The position numbers were made by a program, and so were the translations under genes. Positions 20,730-30,359 of a stretch of DNA of 64,000 bases are shown here, one piece after another. A model generated the notes under the pieces. The model searched no databases, was not told where the DNA came from, and was given only the letters and a program-made list of their open reading frames with translations. The first letter of the stretch is position 1. The number at the start of each line of letters is the position of its first letter. The DNA comes from Pseudoalteromonas espejiana DSM 9414 (GTDB lineage: Bacteria > Pseudomonadota > Gammaproteobacteria > Enterobacterales > Alteromonadaceae), in contig NZ_CP011028.1 of assembly GCF_002221525.1 (NCBI RefSeq), forward strand, positions 2,057,001-2,121,000, written 5' to 3'.

Positions 20730-21352
20730 TTTTGATGGCGTAAGTAGTTTTCTACCGTTTTAATTATGGTATATGTTTGCTGATCTACTTCTATATTCAG
20801 TTCATCACCTACTTGAGCATTACCTAAATTAGTAATGGCAAGGGTTTCGGGGATCAGGTGCAGCCAAAAGCCCTGCTCATCTATTTCGCCTACGGTTAAA
20901 CTTGCGCCATTTATTGCCACAAAGCCTTTATACAAAACGTATTTTTGCCATTTAGTCGGTAAGCTTAATTGAATTTTACAATTGTTTTGCTGCTTAACAA
21001 TTTGTCCAATTTGCGCAGTACAATGAATGTGCCCCGACACAATATGCCCACCCAGTTCAGTGCCAAATGTGACCGAACGCTCGTAATTAACTAAGCTACC
21101 AAGATTAAGTTTACCTAAATTTGTGAGTGTGAGCGTTTCGTCAATCACATCAAAATGCACTTGCGCTACGACGTCGTGGTTACTTAATTCTACTTTTACC
21201 ACCGTTAAACAGCAGCCATTTATAGCTATGCTGGCTCCTAAATCAAGGTGTTTAACGTATTCTTCACCTACCGACACCACTAAGCGTAAAACCCCATCAG
21301 TATGCGTACTAGATACAACTGTAGCTTGCGTTTGAACGATTCCTGTAAACAT
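20726..21352 (-). CDS. ribE: Riboflavin synthase alpha subunit
   Basis: Dismutates two 6,7-dimethyl-8-ribityllumazine molecules to riboflavin. 208 residues with the invariant start MFTGIVQ and two tandem lumazine-binding repeats, each with its signature (AINGCCLTV and AINGASLTVG). The frame is open to 21409, but MFTGIVQ at 21352 is the family start. It is divergent from a MATE transporter, as E. coli ribE (ribC) is from mdtK. No FMN riboswitch is evident upstream. Confidence 0.95.
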   Translation of the reverse strand: MFTGIVQTQATVVSSTHTDGVLRLVVSVGEEYVKHLDLGASIAINGCCLTVVKVELSNHDVVAQVHFDVIDETLTLTNLGKLNLGSLVNYERSVTFGTELGGHIVSGHIHCTAQIGQIVKQQNNCKIQLSLPTKWQKYVLYKGFVAINGASLTVGEIDEQGFWLHLIPETLAITNLGNAQVGDELNIEVDQQTYTIIKTVENYLRHQN

Positions 21353-21480
21353 AAAATCACTTAAAATTATTACAAAGTGATAGTTTAACGTATCAACAAA
21401 CAAAATCATTCACTACTATGATTTTTATTTGAAACACAATAGATTACAATTGCGCCCTGTTTTATCAAATAGCTGTTTTT

Positions 21481-22830
21481 ATGACCTTTTGTAGCTGGGA
21501 AGCCAAACGTTTATTATCCCTTGCAGTACCTGTATTTTTAGCACAAGTTACGCTTGTTTTAATGTCGGTGGTCGACACCATTATGGCAGGCCAAGTGAGC
21601 CCTACAGATTTAGCGGCCCTATCAATTGCAACCGGTATATGGAACCCGTTATTACTCGCGTTGCAAGGTATTTTACTTGCGCTCACGGGTGTTATTGCCC
21701 AATTTGCAGGGGCAGAAGATAAAAAAGGAATTCGCCATTATTTTCAGCAGGCACTTTATTTAACTGCCATTTTAAGTTTAATAGGCTTTGGCATTGCCAA
21801 CCTCGCTGATATTATTATTTTAAAACTCGATACCACCCCCGCTATTGCAAGCCTTGCTTATGACTACATTCATTTTGTTAAATGGGGCGCATTTGGCTTT
21901 TTAATTTTTACCACTTATCGCAACATGACCGAAGGCATGGGGATGACCAAGCCCGCCTTTTATATAAGCTTACTAGGCCTTGCAGTTAATATTCCGGCTA
22001 ACTATATTTTTATAAATGGTTTATTTGGCTTACCAGCCTACGGCGGTGCGGGGTGTGGAATAGCAACAGCATTAGTACTGACTGTAATGGCTGTTGCACA
22101 AGTGACCTATTGCCAATTTAGTAAGAAAATTGATGCAAAAACCTTATTGGCAAATTTTGAAAAGCCTAACTTTAAAACCATAGGAATTATTACCAAATTA
22201 GGCATTCCGATTTCGTTGGCTACCTTTTTTGAAATAACCTTATTTGCTTGTATTCCGCTATTTATTGTACATTTAGGTGCGGTTGCGGTATCGGGTCATC
22301 AAATAGCAGGTAGCGTAACCGCCTTATTATTTATGATGCCGCTAAGCCTATCTATCGCTATAAGTATTCGTATTGGTAATTTGTTTGGGCAAAACCACTT
22401 AAGCCAACTTAAAACAGCTATTTCCACCAGCTATATTTTAGCCATTGCAATTGCCCTATTTTTAGCATTAATAACGTTTGTAGGGCGAAATGCCATAAGC
22501 CAACTTTATACCGATAGCCCTGCTGTAATTGCACTTGCTACTTCTATTATGATTTTGGCGTGTATTTATCAACTCCCCGACGCTTTACAGGTAGCAGCAA
22601 ATGGTATTTTAAGAGGCTTAAAACACACTCAACCCATATCGTATATTACCTTTATATCTTATTGGTTAATCGGTTTTAGCTTGGGGTTCGTATTAGCTAG
22701 AACAGACTTAATAGTGCCTGCCATGGGGCCGCACGGTTTTTGGATAGGTATAATATTTGGATTAACCGTAGCCGCAGTATGGCTTATGTTCACTGTTAAA
22801 AAGCGATTAAAGCAGGCACCATTTGTTTAA
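21481..22830 (+). CDS. MATE-family multidrug/Na+(H+) antiporter, NorM/MdtK-like
   Basis: Inner-membrane cation-coupled drug exporter. 449 residues with about 12 hydrophobic helices and the family patterns AVPVFLAQVTLVLMSVVDTIMAG at the start, GMGMTKPAFYISLLGLAVN, and QLPDALQVAANGILRGLKHT in the second half. It is divergent from ribE and overlaps the downstream DUF3080 gene by 8 bases. The ribE/MATE pairing followed by tRNA-Val matches the mdtK neighbourhood of E. coli. Confidence 0.92.
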   Translation: MTFCSWEAKRLLSLAVPVFLAQVTLVLMSVVDTIMAGQVSPTDLAALSIATGIWNPLLLALQGILLALTGVIAQFAGAEDKKGIRHYFQQALYLTAILSLIGFGIANLADIIILKLDTTPAIASLAYDYIHFVKWGAFGFLIFTTYRNMTEGMGMTKPAFYISLLGLAVNIPANYIFINGLFGLPAYGGAGCGIATALVLTVMAVAQVTYCQFSKKIDAKTLLANFEKPNFKTIGIITKLGIPISLATFFEITLFACIPLFIVHLGAVAVSGHQIAGSVTALLFMMPLSLSIAISIRIGNLFGQNHLSQLKTAISTSYILAIAIALFLALITFVGRNAISQLYTDSPAVIALATSIMILACIYQLPDALQVAANGILRGLKHTQPISYITFISYWLIGFSLGFVLARTDLIVPAMGPHGFWIGIIFGLTVAAVWLMFTVKKRLKQAPFV

Positions 22831-23866
22831 CTACACACTAAACAACAGTAAAAACATTAGGTTATTTAGTTTAATAGCCCTGTGTTTTTTTGCCCTTGCT
22901 GGGTGTACTAAAGCACCTAGCAACTCTAACAAAACATATATAGAGCGCTTAAGTAATACCTTACAAACAGCAAAGCCGCAATTAAATAAACCAACGACAA
23001 TAAGTCCCCTGCTCCTGCCTGAAAAAGCGCTAAACAACACCACTATTAGCTTAATTGAACTTGCAGGGCTGAGCCATTGTAAACTCAGCATATTAATTAG
23101 TGAGCATAATAATCAATTAGGAAAAACCGCAGGCCATGCTGGTATTTTAAAATACCAAATTGATTTTATACAAAACGCACAGCAGTGTTTAGCAACATTA
23201 AAACCAAGCTCTAAAATATACAAAACGCTATTAAGTGCCAAAAATAATAAAGAGCAATCGTTAAACCATTACTTTAATTTAATTTTGTACAACGAAACTG
23301 AACTTAAACACAGCTGGCAAGCCAGCAGTGCTGAGCTTTCAAGCTCGCCAGCAGGCTTTAGCGACACGGTAGAGGCCATGCAACAACTAGTGGCAATAAA
23401 ACACAACATTGAAACTAAACAGTATCTTAAAATTAGCTCAACCGATATTTTTAAAGCCCTAGAAATACTTAATAAATACCGGTTTAACCAGCAATTAATT
23501 AATACTGCTCGCCTACAAATTGCATTTAATAACTCTGCCACGCAGTTTGTTAATACCCAGCGCTTAGCCGATATATGCCCAGTAGGTAAAAACAAAAAAA
23601 CAGCGAATATAGTCAGTAATGTTTTTCATAAATTTTATCTTGGGGAAGTACAGCCATACCAAGCTAATTTAGCCGGCTACCTAGGAACACTATTACCTTT
23701 ATATCACCAGCTTTGGTTTAATCAGCCTGTAACCAACAAGCAAGTTAATGCCTTAATAGATTCAAGCTCAAAGACCAATTTATTAAACCAGCTTAAAAGA
23801 TCAGCTAAGAGCCATGTAACCTGGTGGCAAAAGTTTTATAAAACGTGTGAAATCAGCCCAATATGA
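22823..23866 (+). CDS. DUF3080-like lipoprotein
   Basis: 347 residues with a lipoprotein signal (ALCFFALAGC, acylated Cys near residue 28) and a long helical body. It resembles the DUF3080 family encoded beside MATE genes in Vibrio and Shewanella; the assignment is from pattern and context. The start is a TTG at 22823 inside the end of the MATE gene, preceded by AGG, so translation is probably coupled. No enzymatic motif is visible. Confidence 0.7.
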   Translation: MFNYTLNNSKNIRLFSLIALCFFALAGCTKAPSNSNKTYIERLSNTLQTAKPQLNKPTTISPLLLPEKALNNTTISLIELAGLSHCKLSILISEHNNQLGKTAGHAGILKYQIDFIQNAQQCLATLKPSSKIYKTLLSAKNNKEQSLNHYFNLILYNETELKHSWQASSAELSSSPAGFSDTVEAMQQLVAIKHNIETKQYLKISSTDIFKALEILNKYRFNQQLINTARLQIAFNNSATQFVNTQRLADICPVGKNKKTANIVSNVFHKFYLGEVQPYQANLAGYLGTLLPLYHQLWFNQPVTNKQVNALIDSSSKTNLLNQLKRSAKSHVTWWQKFYKTCEISPI

Positions 23867-23979
23867 ATAAAAAAACGGCAAATAAACTCAAAAGCAATAA
23901 ACATGCTTGATTCACCACCCGCCACGCTATATATTAGCGGCCGCTGATAATTAAATTTATCGCAGCTTAAATAGGTAAT

Positions 23980-24056
<77 letters not shown>

Positions 24057-24103
24057 AATTTATTTCGCTTTGGAATAAATTAACTTAAGCATTCTAAAAT
24101 TGT

Positions 24104-24180
<77 letters not shown>

Positions 24181-24621
24181 ATTAATCTCTATATTTCAAA
24201 AAGTTAAACAATCCTATTCAATCTACTCGTTTAATTTTTTGCTAAAAATTAAATTCTTATTTTTTTATTATTTTGTATTCAAAATTTTAAAATAATGAGA
24301 GGCAAGCCTCAAAAGATCATCCTAAAAATTCCAGTTTTTTTCGATTTGGGCCCAAACTTGTGCCCAAGCGCCCAAACCACTTTTTTAGCTATTTAATCTT
24401 CCTCAAGGTTAGACCCCTACCCTTGATGATTAAAAGTAAAATTATATGATTGTATAGCAATGTATAAACGAAGCACAACAGGGAATGACAGCTCTAAGTT
24501 ATCTGCTCTACTTCTACTAGCGTAAAATATGGAAACACATCACCTACTATTGAACACAACTGGAAAGCTAAAGCTTTATGCCAGGTGAATTATAGCTATT
24601 ATAAAAAGTTTCAAGTAAGTA
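24181..24621. other. Gene-free junction between tRNA-Val and the glycan locus
   Basis: 441 bp, AT-rich, with no convincing gene. It holds a short hairpin GAGGC-AA-GCCTC (about 24299) and a cluster of TGGGC(N)CAA-like units around 24345-24377. On the minus strand one frame of the cluster reads GAWAQVWAQIEKNWNF then stop, possibly the tail of a lost gene. It marks the break between conserved core order and the accessory region. Confidence 0.5.
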
Positions 24622-26346
24622 TCACCGGCTAACAAACGCTCCCAGCACATATACAAGTGGCGCATTCCAATTAATTGCCACTTCGTTCGTTGAATAACTG
24701 CACCAGCTATCGCTGTATGATTTTGCAGGTTCGTTGGTATCATAATTACACTCATCCTGCTGCCCAGCTTGTGGACCGCCAACTAACATGCCTGGTACTG
24801 GAGCTGTAATGCCATCACTTTGTGAAATCCGATGATGCGGGTGTTGTGGTGTTTTATCACCAAAACCAGTAACAAACGAATACCCTGTTGGGTTGCGTCC
24901 TAAAATGTAATCAACGAGCCCTTGCGCAGCCTTTAGGTACTGCGAATTATTATTTAACTGAGCGGCTTGTAGCAAAACTATCGCTTTATTTAATGCTGCT
25001 GAATTACTTCCCCACACAAAGTCAGACTTTTCCATCGCAACAATATATGGGCTATTTTTATGTTGTTTTAAATACACATCAGCTAAGTGCTTTTGCTTTA
25101 TTTTAAGATCTTCGTATTGTTGTTCACTCAATAAATCTTTTGCCTTAAACAGTAAGCTGCTTAAAGAAAGATACGATACATTTCTCCATGAAGGAGCTGA
25201 ATAATGAATATTTATCTCTTTGTAAAAATTATAAAAAATATTATCTTTAGTTGTTAAAAATAACTCTGCAGCAGCCCATGCAAACTCATCTTTTAGTTGG
25301 CTATCTCCATACTCGCCGCTTTTAACATCAGCGGGTTGCTCATAATATTGGGTTCGATTTTCAAGCGAGTACTTCCACGCCTTAATTGCAGCGCCTAAAT
25401 ACTGTTTACTTTTATTAGGGGAATACGGAGCAATTACTCGACTTGCTGCTGATAGCGTTGCGGCAAAATTAAGGCTAGCAGCTGTAGTTTTACCAATCAG
25501 GTAGCGCGTTCTTTTATCTTCATGCGGCATTTCATAACCTGGCCATTCTATCGTTGTGAGTTTGTGGTAAACACCCCCATCTTTGCTTTGCATAGTGATC
25601 AGCCATTCAAGATTCCATAGTGCTTCGTTTATAATATCAGGGACATTATCTGACGATTCTGGGATGTTTAATATTTGCTTTTGATACACTTCAGGGTAGT
25701 GCTCAAATGCCGCAAGTAATGTGTAAGTTGCAATGCCAGAATTAACAACATACTTGCCATAATCGCCCGCATCGTACCAGCCTTTTTGAGATTGCACCTC
25801 TTTCGCTTTAAAGTCATCACCTTGCTCTGCTGATGAATGATAAAGCACGTCGTCGTCTTTATGCCCTAAAGGCCGCGCATAAATACCTGCATACTTTTTC
25901 TCTATTTCAATACTTGAACGATTTAAGTAATAGTATTTTAACGCCGCTGTATGAACTGAGTCATATACATGATTATTAATCGAGAATACGGCAGAATCTC
26001 TCACTCCTTTTACACGTAAAAGGTAATTTCCTGGTGTTACAATATCTGTAAAATCAGCGTGTTTAAATGTGTCATTCCCTGCGTTATCCCACATTTTAGC
26101 GTGCGATAGATGGCCACTACGTATTACTTTATTGGTATTTACATCCACTAAATCATAAGTAGTTGCGGTTACATTTGGCACTATTGCTATTTTTTCGCTA
26201 TTAACTAAATAACCAAGCTGATTAACTGCTATTTTTTGATTAGATGACTCTGTGCTCAGTTTACTAAAATCGCCTTTTACTACCGCCGAGCATGCGCTAA
26301 AAAAAAACACAGTGATTAACGTTAATTTTAAAACAACATTTTTCAT
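24622..26346 (-). CDS. GH9 endoglucanase/cellulase-like lipoprotein
   Basis: Cell-surface or periplasmic beta-glucan hydrolase. Lipoprotein signal with FFSAC (Cys19); an N-terminal Ig-like CelD_N domain at about 35-125 (VNQLGYLVNSEKIAIV ... YDLVD); then the (alpha/alpha)6 GH9 domain. Catalytic base aspartates are in GWYDAGDYGKYV (D192, D195), the substrate-binding HPHHR block lies near residue 500, and the acid is Glu555 in STNEVAINWNAP. At 574 residues it is full length. It lies 73 bases downstream of a GH3 gene on the same strand, with a small hairpin between them. The exact substrate (cellulose, mixed-linkage glucan or xyloglucan) is open. Confidence 0.9.
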   Translation of the reverse strand: MKNVVLKLTLITVFFFSACSAVVKGDFSKLSTESSNQKIAVNQLGYLVNSEKIAIVPNVTATTYDLVDVNTNKVIRSGHLSHAKMWDNAGNDTFKHADFTDIVTPGNYLLRVKGVRDSAVFSINNHVYDSVHTAALKYYYLNRSSIEIEKKYAGIYARPLGHKDDDVLYHSSAEQGDDFKAKEVQSQKGWYDAGDYGKYVVNSGIATYTLLAAFEHYPEVYQKQILNIPESSDNVPDIINEALWNLEWLITMQSKDGGVYHKLTTIEWPGYEMPHEDKRTRYLIGKTTAASLNFAATLSAASRVIAPYSPNKSKQYLGAAIKAWKYSLENRTQYYEQPADVKSGEYGDSQLKDEFAWAAAELFLTTKDNIFYNFYKEINIHYSAPSWRNVSYLSLSSLLFKAKDLLSEQQYEDLKIKQKHLADVYLKQHKNSPYIVAMEKSDFVWGSNSAALNKAIVLLQAAQLNNNSQYLKAAQGLVDYILGRNPTGYSFVTGFGDKTPQHPHHRISQSDGITAPVPGMLVGGPQAGQQDECNYDTNEPAKSYSDSWCSYSTNEVAINWNAPLVYVLGAFVSR

Positions 26347-26387
26347 AATGCCCTTTCCTTATGTGCTTAAATTTAAACGAAAATACA

Positions 26388-26415
26388 ACAAGGGTGCACT
26401 TATATGCACCCTGCG
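26388..26415 (-). promoter_or_regulatory. Intercistronic hairpin between GH3 and GH9
   Basis: AGGGTGCA / TGCACCCT with a six-base loop lies between the GH3 stop and the GH9 start, with only a weak T-tract. Possible partial terminator or mRNA processing element. Confidence 0.45.
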
Positions 26416-26419
26416 ACAT

Positions 26420-28933
26420 TTATTCACCACATTTTATATTAGCTGTTTCTTTTGCTTTAGGCTCAAATTGAACATTAGCAACCCGTACTTTAGCTGCGCC
26501 TTCACTTGATAAAACAAATGGCGCACTAGAGCGTTCAAATTCAACTCCCTTATTAGCAAAACACAATAAATCTATCGATACTTTGTGCCATGTACTTAAT
26601 TTAAATTCTTTAAGAATTGGCGCTATGTCAAACGAACCACACTTGCTTTTACCACAGCCCATTTGAACATTTAACGTTTTTTCTGGGTAGGCTTCTACAC
26701 GCACATCGAATGTTAAGGCACTTTTATTGATTAAGTACTGCGATAAATCTTCTCTGTACCATGTTGAGCTAATTAATGCAGATGCATGATTACTGCCAGT
26801 CCAAGTGAATTCTTTAGCGTCTCCTTGAATTTCCTTGTCAGCTTCAATCATACTTAAGCCTTGAATTTTACCGACCGGAGTTTGGATATCCTTTGTTTCT
26901 TGCTCTGTTTGCAATTGATAGTTCCAATCACCTTTTGCCCTCCCCTGCATAATTACATAGGGTGTATTAGTGGGTACTTCAAATACAAAATCATTGTGAG
27001 TATTTAACTTACCAAGATTTACATTATCCTTGTAAGTTAAACCAAATCCATAAGCAAATAATGGGTCGTAAGGTTTATCGAATCTATTTAATACAACTTG
27101 CGACGCGTATTTAGGCCATGAAAAAGAAAGCTTACCTTTGAAGTCATACTCGATATTTCCTTTTTTATTGGTAAATAACACGTCAGCTACACCTACGCCT
27201 TCACTACCTGGAAGCCATGCAGCAACAAACGAATCAGATGCATTGATTTCTCTATTAACCCAAAGTGGCCGGCCAGATAAAAATACAGATACCACTTTTA
27301 TGCCCTTTGATTTTAATGACTCGATTAATTTAGCGTCACGATGAGAGTGAGCCTGATAAGCTATTGATTTCAAGTCACCAATCCACTCTGCGTATGGGTT
27401 TTCACCAAATACAACAATAGCTACATCGGGTTTTTCATCAAAGCTTCCATCAGGGCTTAATACAGCCTTACCACCGGCTTTGTTTACCACCTGCTCAATA
27501 CCATCAAAAATTGACGTTCCCCCAGGAAAATCAGACTTTACATTACCCTCACCAGTCCAATTAATCGTCCAACCGCCAGTTTGCTTACTCATATTATCAG
27601 CGCCGTCACCAGCAACTAAAACTTTACTATTTGGGCTAAGCGGTAACAAATTATTATTGTTTTTCAGCAGCACTAAAGACTCTCGTACAGCTTGCCTTGC
27701 AATCGCCTTGTGTTCAGGAGCACCTAATAATTGTTTTTGGTTTGCGTATTTACGCTTTGATGGAAGTCCTTTATTGAATAGCCCCGAACGTATTTTTACT
27801 CGTAAAATACGCCTAACTGCATCGTCAATACGTTCAATGGGAATAATGCCATTTTCAACTTGCTCTATAGTATTACCTATAAAAGCTTTCCAGTCTTCGA
27901 CTACCATAAACATATCAAGCCCAGCATTTACAGCCTGTGGACAGCTATCATTAGTACAGCCAGGTATTTTACTATGCGAATTCCAATCGCCTACTATAAA
28001 GCCATCAAAACCGAGTCGAGTTTTTAACACATCCGTAAGCAGGTATTTACTGCCATGTAAACGCAGTCCATTCCACATATTATGCGAGGCCATAATACTT
28101 TGTACACCCGCTTTTATAGCCGGAAAATAAGCCGCAGCATGATTTTTAATTAAATCTTTTTCAGTTTCTCTATTATCGCCTTGATCAATCCCTTGATAAG
28201 TACCACCATCGCCTACCCAATGCTTAGCGGTAGAATAGATATGGTCGTCATCTAAAAAGTTAGGTGTGTTTACTTTACCTTGCAGTCCTTCAATCATTTC
28301 TTTTGAATACAAAGCAACTATCTCTGAGTCTTCAGAGTAGCTTTCATAGGTTCGCCCCCACCGATCATCTCTGGCAACTGCCAATGTAGGTGCAAAGGTC
28401 CAATCGATTCCTGCAAGGAGGACTTCTTTTGCTGTTGCTTCACCAATTTTATGAATTAACGCTGGGTTATGGGCTGCACCCAAACCAATATTATGAGGAT
28501 ATAAAGTAGCGCCAATAAATTTATTATTTCCATGTACGGCATCAATACCATACGTAACAGGAATAGCTAAACCACCAGCGGATGTATCCATTGAGGCTAA
28601 GTACAACTCATCCATAAACGACACCCAATCAGACACACTTGCATTGCGGTCATTATGCAAAAATGTACCCCCTCCATTTAAAACCGATCCTAAATGGTAT
28701 TTTTTTACATCTTGCGGAGTGACCCATGTTATTTCTGCTTGAACCATTTGACCGACTTTTTGTTCAAGCGACATTTTATTTATTAAGCGTGTAATGTCAG
28801 CTTCTAGCGATGCATTTTTTTCTATTGCGGGTTTTTGTTTTGGCCATAGCGTAATATCATTTTTAGCAAATGCAGCTGAGCATGACATGCTCAAAAATGA
28901 GCCTAAAACAAATGAAGAATAAATATTTTTCAT
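26420..28933 (-). CDS. GH3 exo-beta-glucosidase (ExoP/CelD-like)
   Basis: 837 residues. The N-terminal signal region ends near AAFA (residues 20-23). The GH3 N-domain holds ARDDRWGRTYESY, AKHWVGDGGT and the nucleophile D316 in GFIVGDWNSH. The GH3 C-domain follows at about 425-640 (LLPLSPNSKVLVAGDGADN, VVFGENPYAEWIGD). A C-terminal galactose-binding-like region from about 680 (FEVPTNTPYVIMQGR...) is typical of marine ExoP-type exo-1,3/1,4-beta-glucanases. It releases glucose from oligosaccharides in the periplasm. It is first in a likely two-gene transcript with the GH9 gene and is divergent from an AraC regulator. Confidence 0.9.
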   Translation of the reverse strand: MKNIYSSFVLGSFLSMSCSAAFAKNDITLWPKQKPAIEKNASLEADITRLINKMSLEQKVGQMVQAEITWVTPQDVKKYHLGSVLNGGGTFLHNDRNASVSDWVSFMDELYLASMDTSAGGLAIPVTYGIDAVHGNNKFIGATLYPHNIGLGAAHNPALIHKIGEATAKEVLLAGIDWTFAPTLAVARDDRWGRTYESYSEDSEIVALYSKEMIEGLQGKVNTPNFLDDDHIYSTAKHWVGDGGTYQGIDQGDNRETEKDLIKNHAAAYFPAIKAGVQSIMASHNMWNGLRLHGSKYLLTDVLKTRLGFDGFIVGDWNSHSKIPGCTNDSCPQAVNAGLDMFMVVEDWKAFIGNTIEQVENGIIPIERIDDAVRRILRVKIRSGLFNKGLPSKRKYANQKQLLGAPEHKAIARQAVRESLVLLKNNNNLLPLSPNSKVLVAGDGADNMSKQTGGWTINWTGEGNVKSDFPGGTSIFDGIEQVVNKAGGKAVLSPDGSFDEKPDVAIVVFGENPYAEWIGDLKSIAYQAHSHRDAKLIESLKSKGIKVVSVFLSGRPLWVNREINASDSFVAAWLPGSEGVGVADVLFTNKKGNIEYDFKGKLSFSWPKYASQVVLNRFDKPYDPLFAYGFGLTYKDNVNLGKLNTHNDFVFEVPTNTPYVIMQGRAKGDWNYQLQTEQETKDIQTPVGKIQGLSMIEADKEIQGDAKEFTWTGSNHASALISSTWYREDLSQYLINKSALTFDVRVEAYPEKTLNVQMGCGKSKCGSFDIAPILKEFKLSTWHKVSIDLLCFANKGVEFERSSAPFVLSSEGAAKVRVANVQFEPKAKETANIKCGE

Positions 28934-28997
28934 TAAATTGATAACCTGATACTTTGTTAGTGTGACGAATAGTTTTATTACAGATACACTATAATGT

Positions 28998-29007
28998 CGT
29001 TCAAATA
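28998..29007 (-). promoter_or_regulatory. ATTTGAACG motif, site 1 (GH3/AraC intergenic region)
   Basis: CGTTCAAATA, an inverted copy of TATTTGAACG. It forms an inverted pair with site 2, 35 bases away. Confidence 0.5.
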
Positions 29008-29042
29008 GAGGTTCTAGGCGTTCTAATACACGTAATACACTT

Positions 29043-29052
29043 TATTTGAACG
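29043..29052 (+). promoter_or_regulatory. ATTTGAACG motif, site 2 (GH3/AraC intergenic region)
   Basis: TATTTGAACG, about 110 bases before both divergent starts. The extended site ATTTGAACGCTAAAAC matches 13 of 16 positions of the palindrome ATTTGAACGTTCAAAT inferred from site 4. Confidence 0.5.
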
Positions 29053-29151
29053 CTAAAACTGTTTTAAATATTTAAACTTGTTCGATAATACATACCCACA
29101 CGAATGACACAGATGTGCCAAATAAGAATTTTAATAAAGGTGTATTAAATT

Positions 29152-30327
29152 GTGAAAGAAGTACTTTTTAACACTCACGATCTCGCTTTAATTTTTACCA
29201 TGTTTATATGCTTATCGTTTAGCGTATTTTTAATCACATTGAAAAAAGGGAATAAATTAAGTAACTGCCTACTTGCCTGCTTTTTATTAGCTCAAGCCGC
29301 TATCCCTATGGATAATCTTATAAACTTTGGTGAAGCATTTAGACCTTTTGCATTAAATTTATCGCCAAATTTGTTTTATACATTCGGCTTAGCATTTTGG
29401 TTAGAAGTCCCGCTACTTTTGCTCTATATAAAATCGTTAGTTAATAAAAATTATGAAGTTAAAAAAATTGACGCACTGTATTTTATTCCTTTTATACTTT
29501 ATGCCATCTATTTCACACTAGATTGGCTTATGCTCGACAACAGCGTTAAATTAGATGCACTCCAGAACGGTACCATTGAAACTACACCTATCGTTGATCG
29601 TATAATTTATTTTTCTCGGGAATGTTTTCGTTTTTCTATCAGTGTTTTATGCTTTTTAGAATTACAAAAATATCAAAAAAATATCAAAAATGAATTTGCA
29701 GAACTAGAAAGTGTCGATCTGACTTGGTTAAAAGTCTTAGTTATTGGCTTTTTAGTAGTTCATTTAAATGCAATATTTGTCTCGCTTGGCATTATTATGT
29801 CTTATGACATTGGGATAATTGTCGATCACGAACTATTAGGGCTTACCTCTAACTACGCGGTACTTTTATTAATAACGAGCCTAATATTTTTTAGTGCAGG
29901 TCATTCAAGAATATTCCAAGGTATTGACGACACACTCACTACCGAACAAAGTAAATTGCCAGAGGTTTTTGAACCCGAAAAAATACAAAAAATTGAAAGT
30001 TACTTGCTAAAAAACAAGCCTTATTTAAACCATTTACTCACACTAGATAACCTAGCAAGCCAATTAGGAATGGGGTCAAGAAGCCTTTCATCAATAATTA
30101 ATAGGCACTTTGGTAAAAACTTTTTTGAGTTTATAAATCACTACAGAATTGAAGAAAGTAAACGGCTGCTACTTTTAGAAGAAAATAAAACAGTGACCAT
30201 GTTGGACATTATGGATAAAGCAGGGTTTAACAGCAAAGCGACTTTTAATACATTTTTTAAAAAACTAGTGGGTATAACACCCACTCAATTTAGAAAAGAG
30301 CATTGGGAACGCCAAGCAAAAGCTTAG
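29152..30327 (+). CDS. Membrane-bound AraC-family transcriptional regulator
   Basis: 391 residues, starting at GTG with AAAGG upstream. The N-terminal half is hydrophobic with about seven helices (LALIFTMFICLSFSVFLITL ... YAVLLLITSLIFFSAG). The last 105 residues are an AraC/XylS double HTH (LTLDNLASQLGMGSRSLSSI ... IMDKAGFNSKATFNTFFKKL). Such membrane-embedded AraC proteins probably sense a signal in or across the membrane. It is divergent from the GH3-GH9 pair and adjacent to the TonB receptor module, so control of these genes is likely. Motif sites lie in its promoter. Confidence 0.88.
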   Translation: MKEVLFNTHDLALIFTMFICLSFSVFLITLKKGNKLSNCLLACFLLAQAAIPMDNLINFGEAFRPFALNLSPNLFYTFGLAFWLEVPLLLLYIKSLVNKNYEVKKIDALYFIPFILYAIYFTLDWLMLDNSVKLDALQNGTIETTPIVDRIIYFSRECFRFSISVLCFLELQKYQKNIKNEFAELESVDLTWLKVLVIGFLVVHLNAIFVSLGIIMSYDIGIIVDHELLGLTSNYAVLLLITSLIFFSAGHSRIFQGIDDTLTTEQSKLPEVFEPEKIQKIESYLLKNKPYLNHLLTLDNLASQLGMGSRSLSSIINRHFGKNFFEFINHYRIEESKRLLLLEENKTVTMLDIMDKAGFNSKATFNTFFKKLVGITPTQFRKEHWERQAKA

Positions 30328-30359
30328 ATTGTCCGCTTACAACTCTCTACAACAATGCA

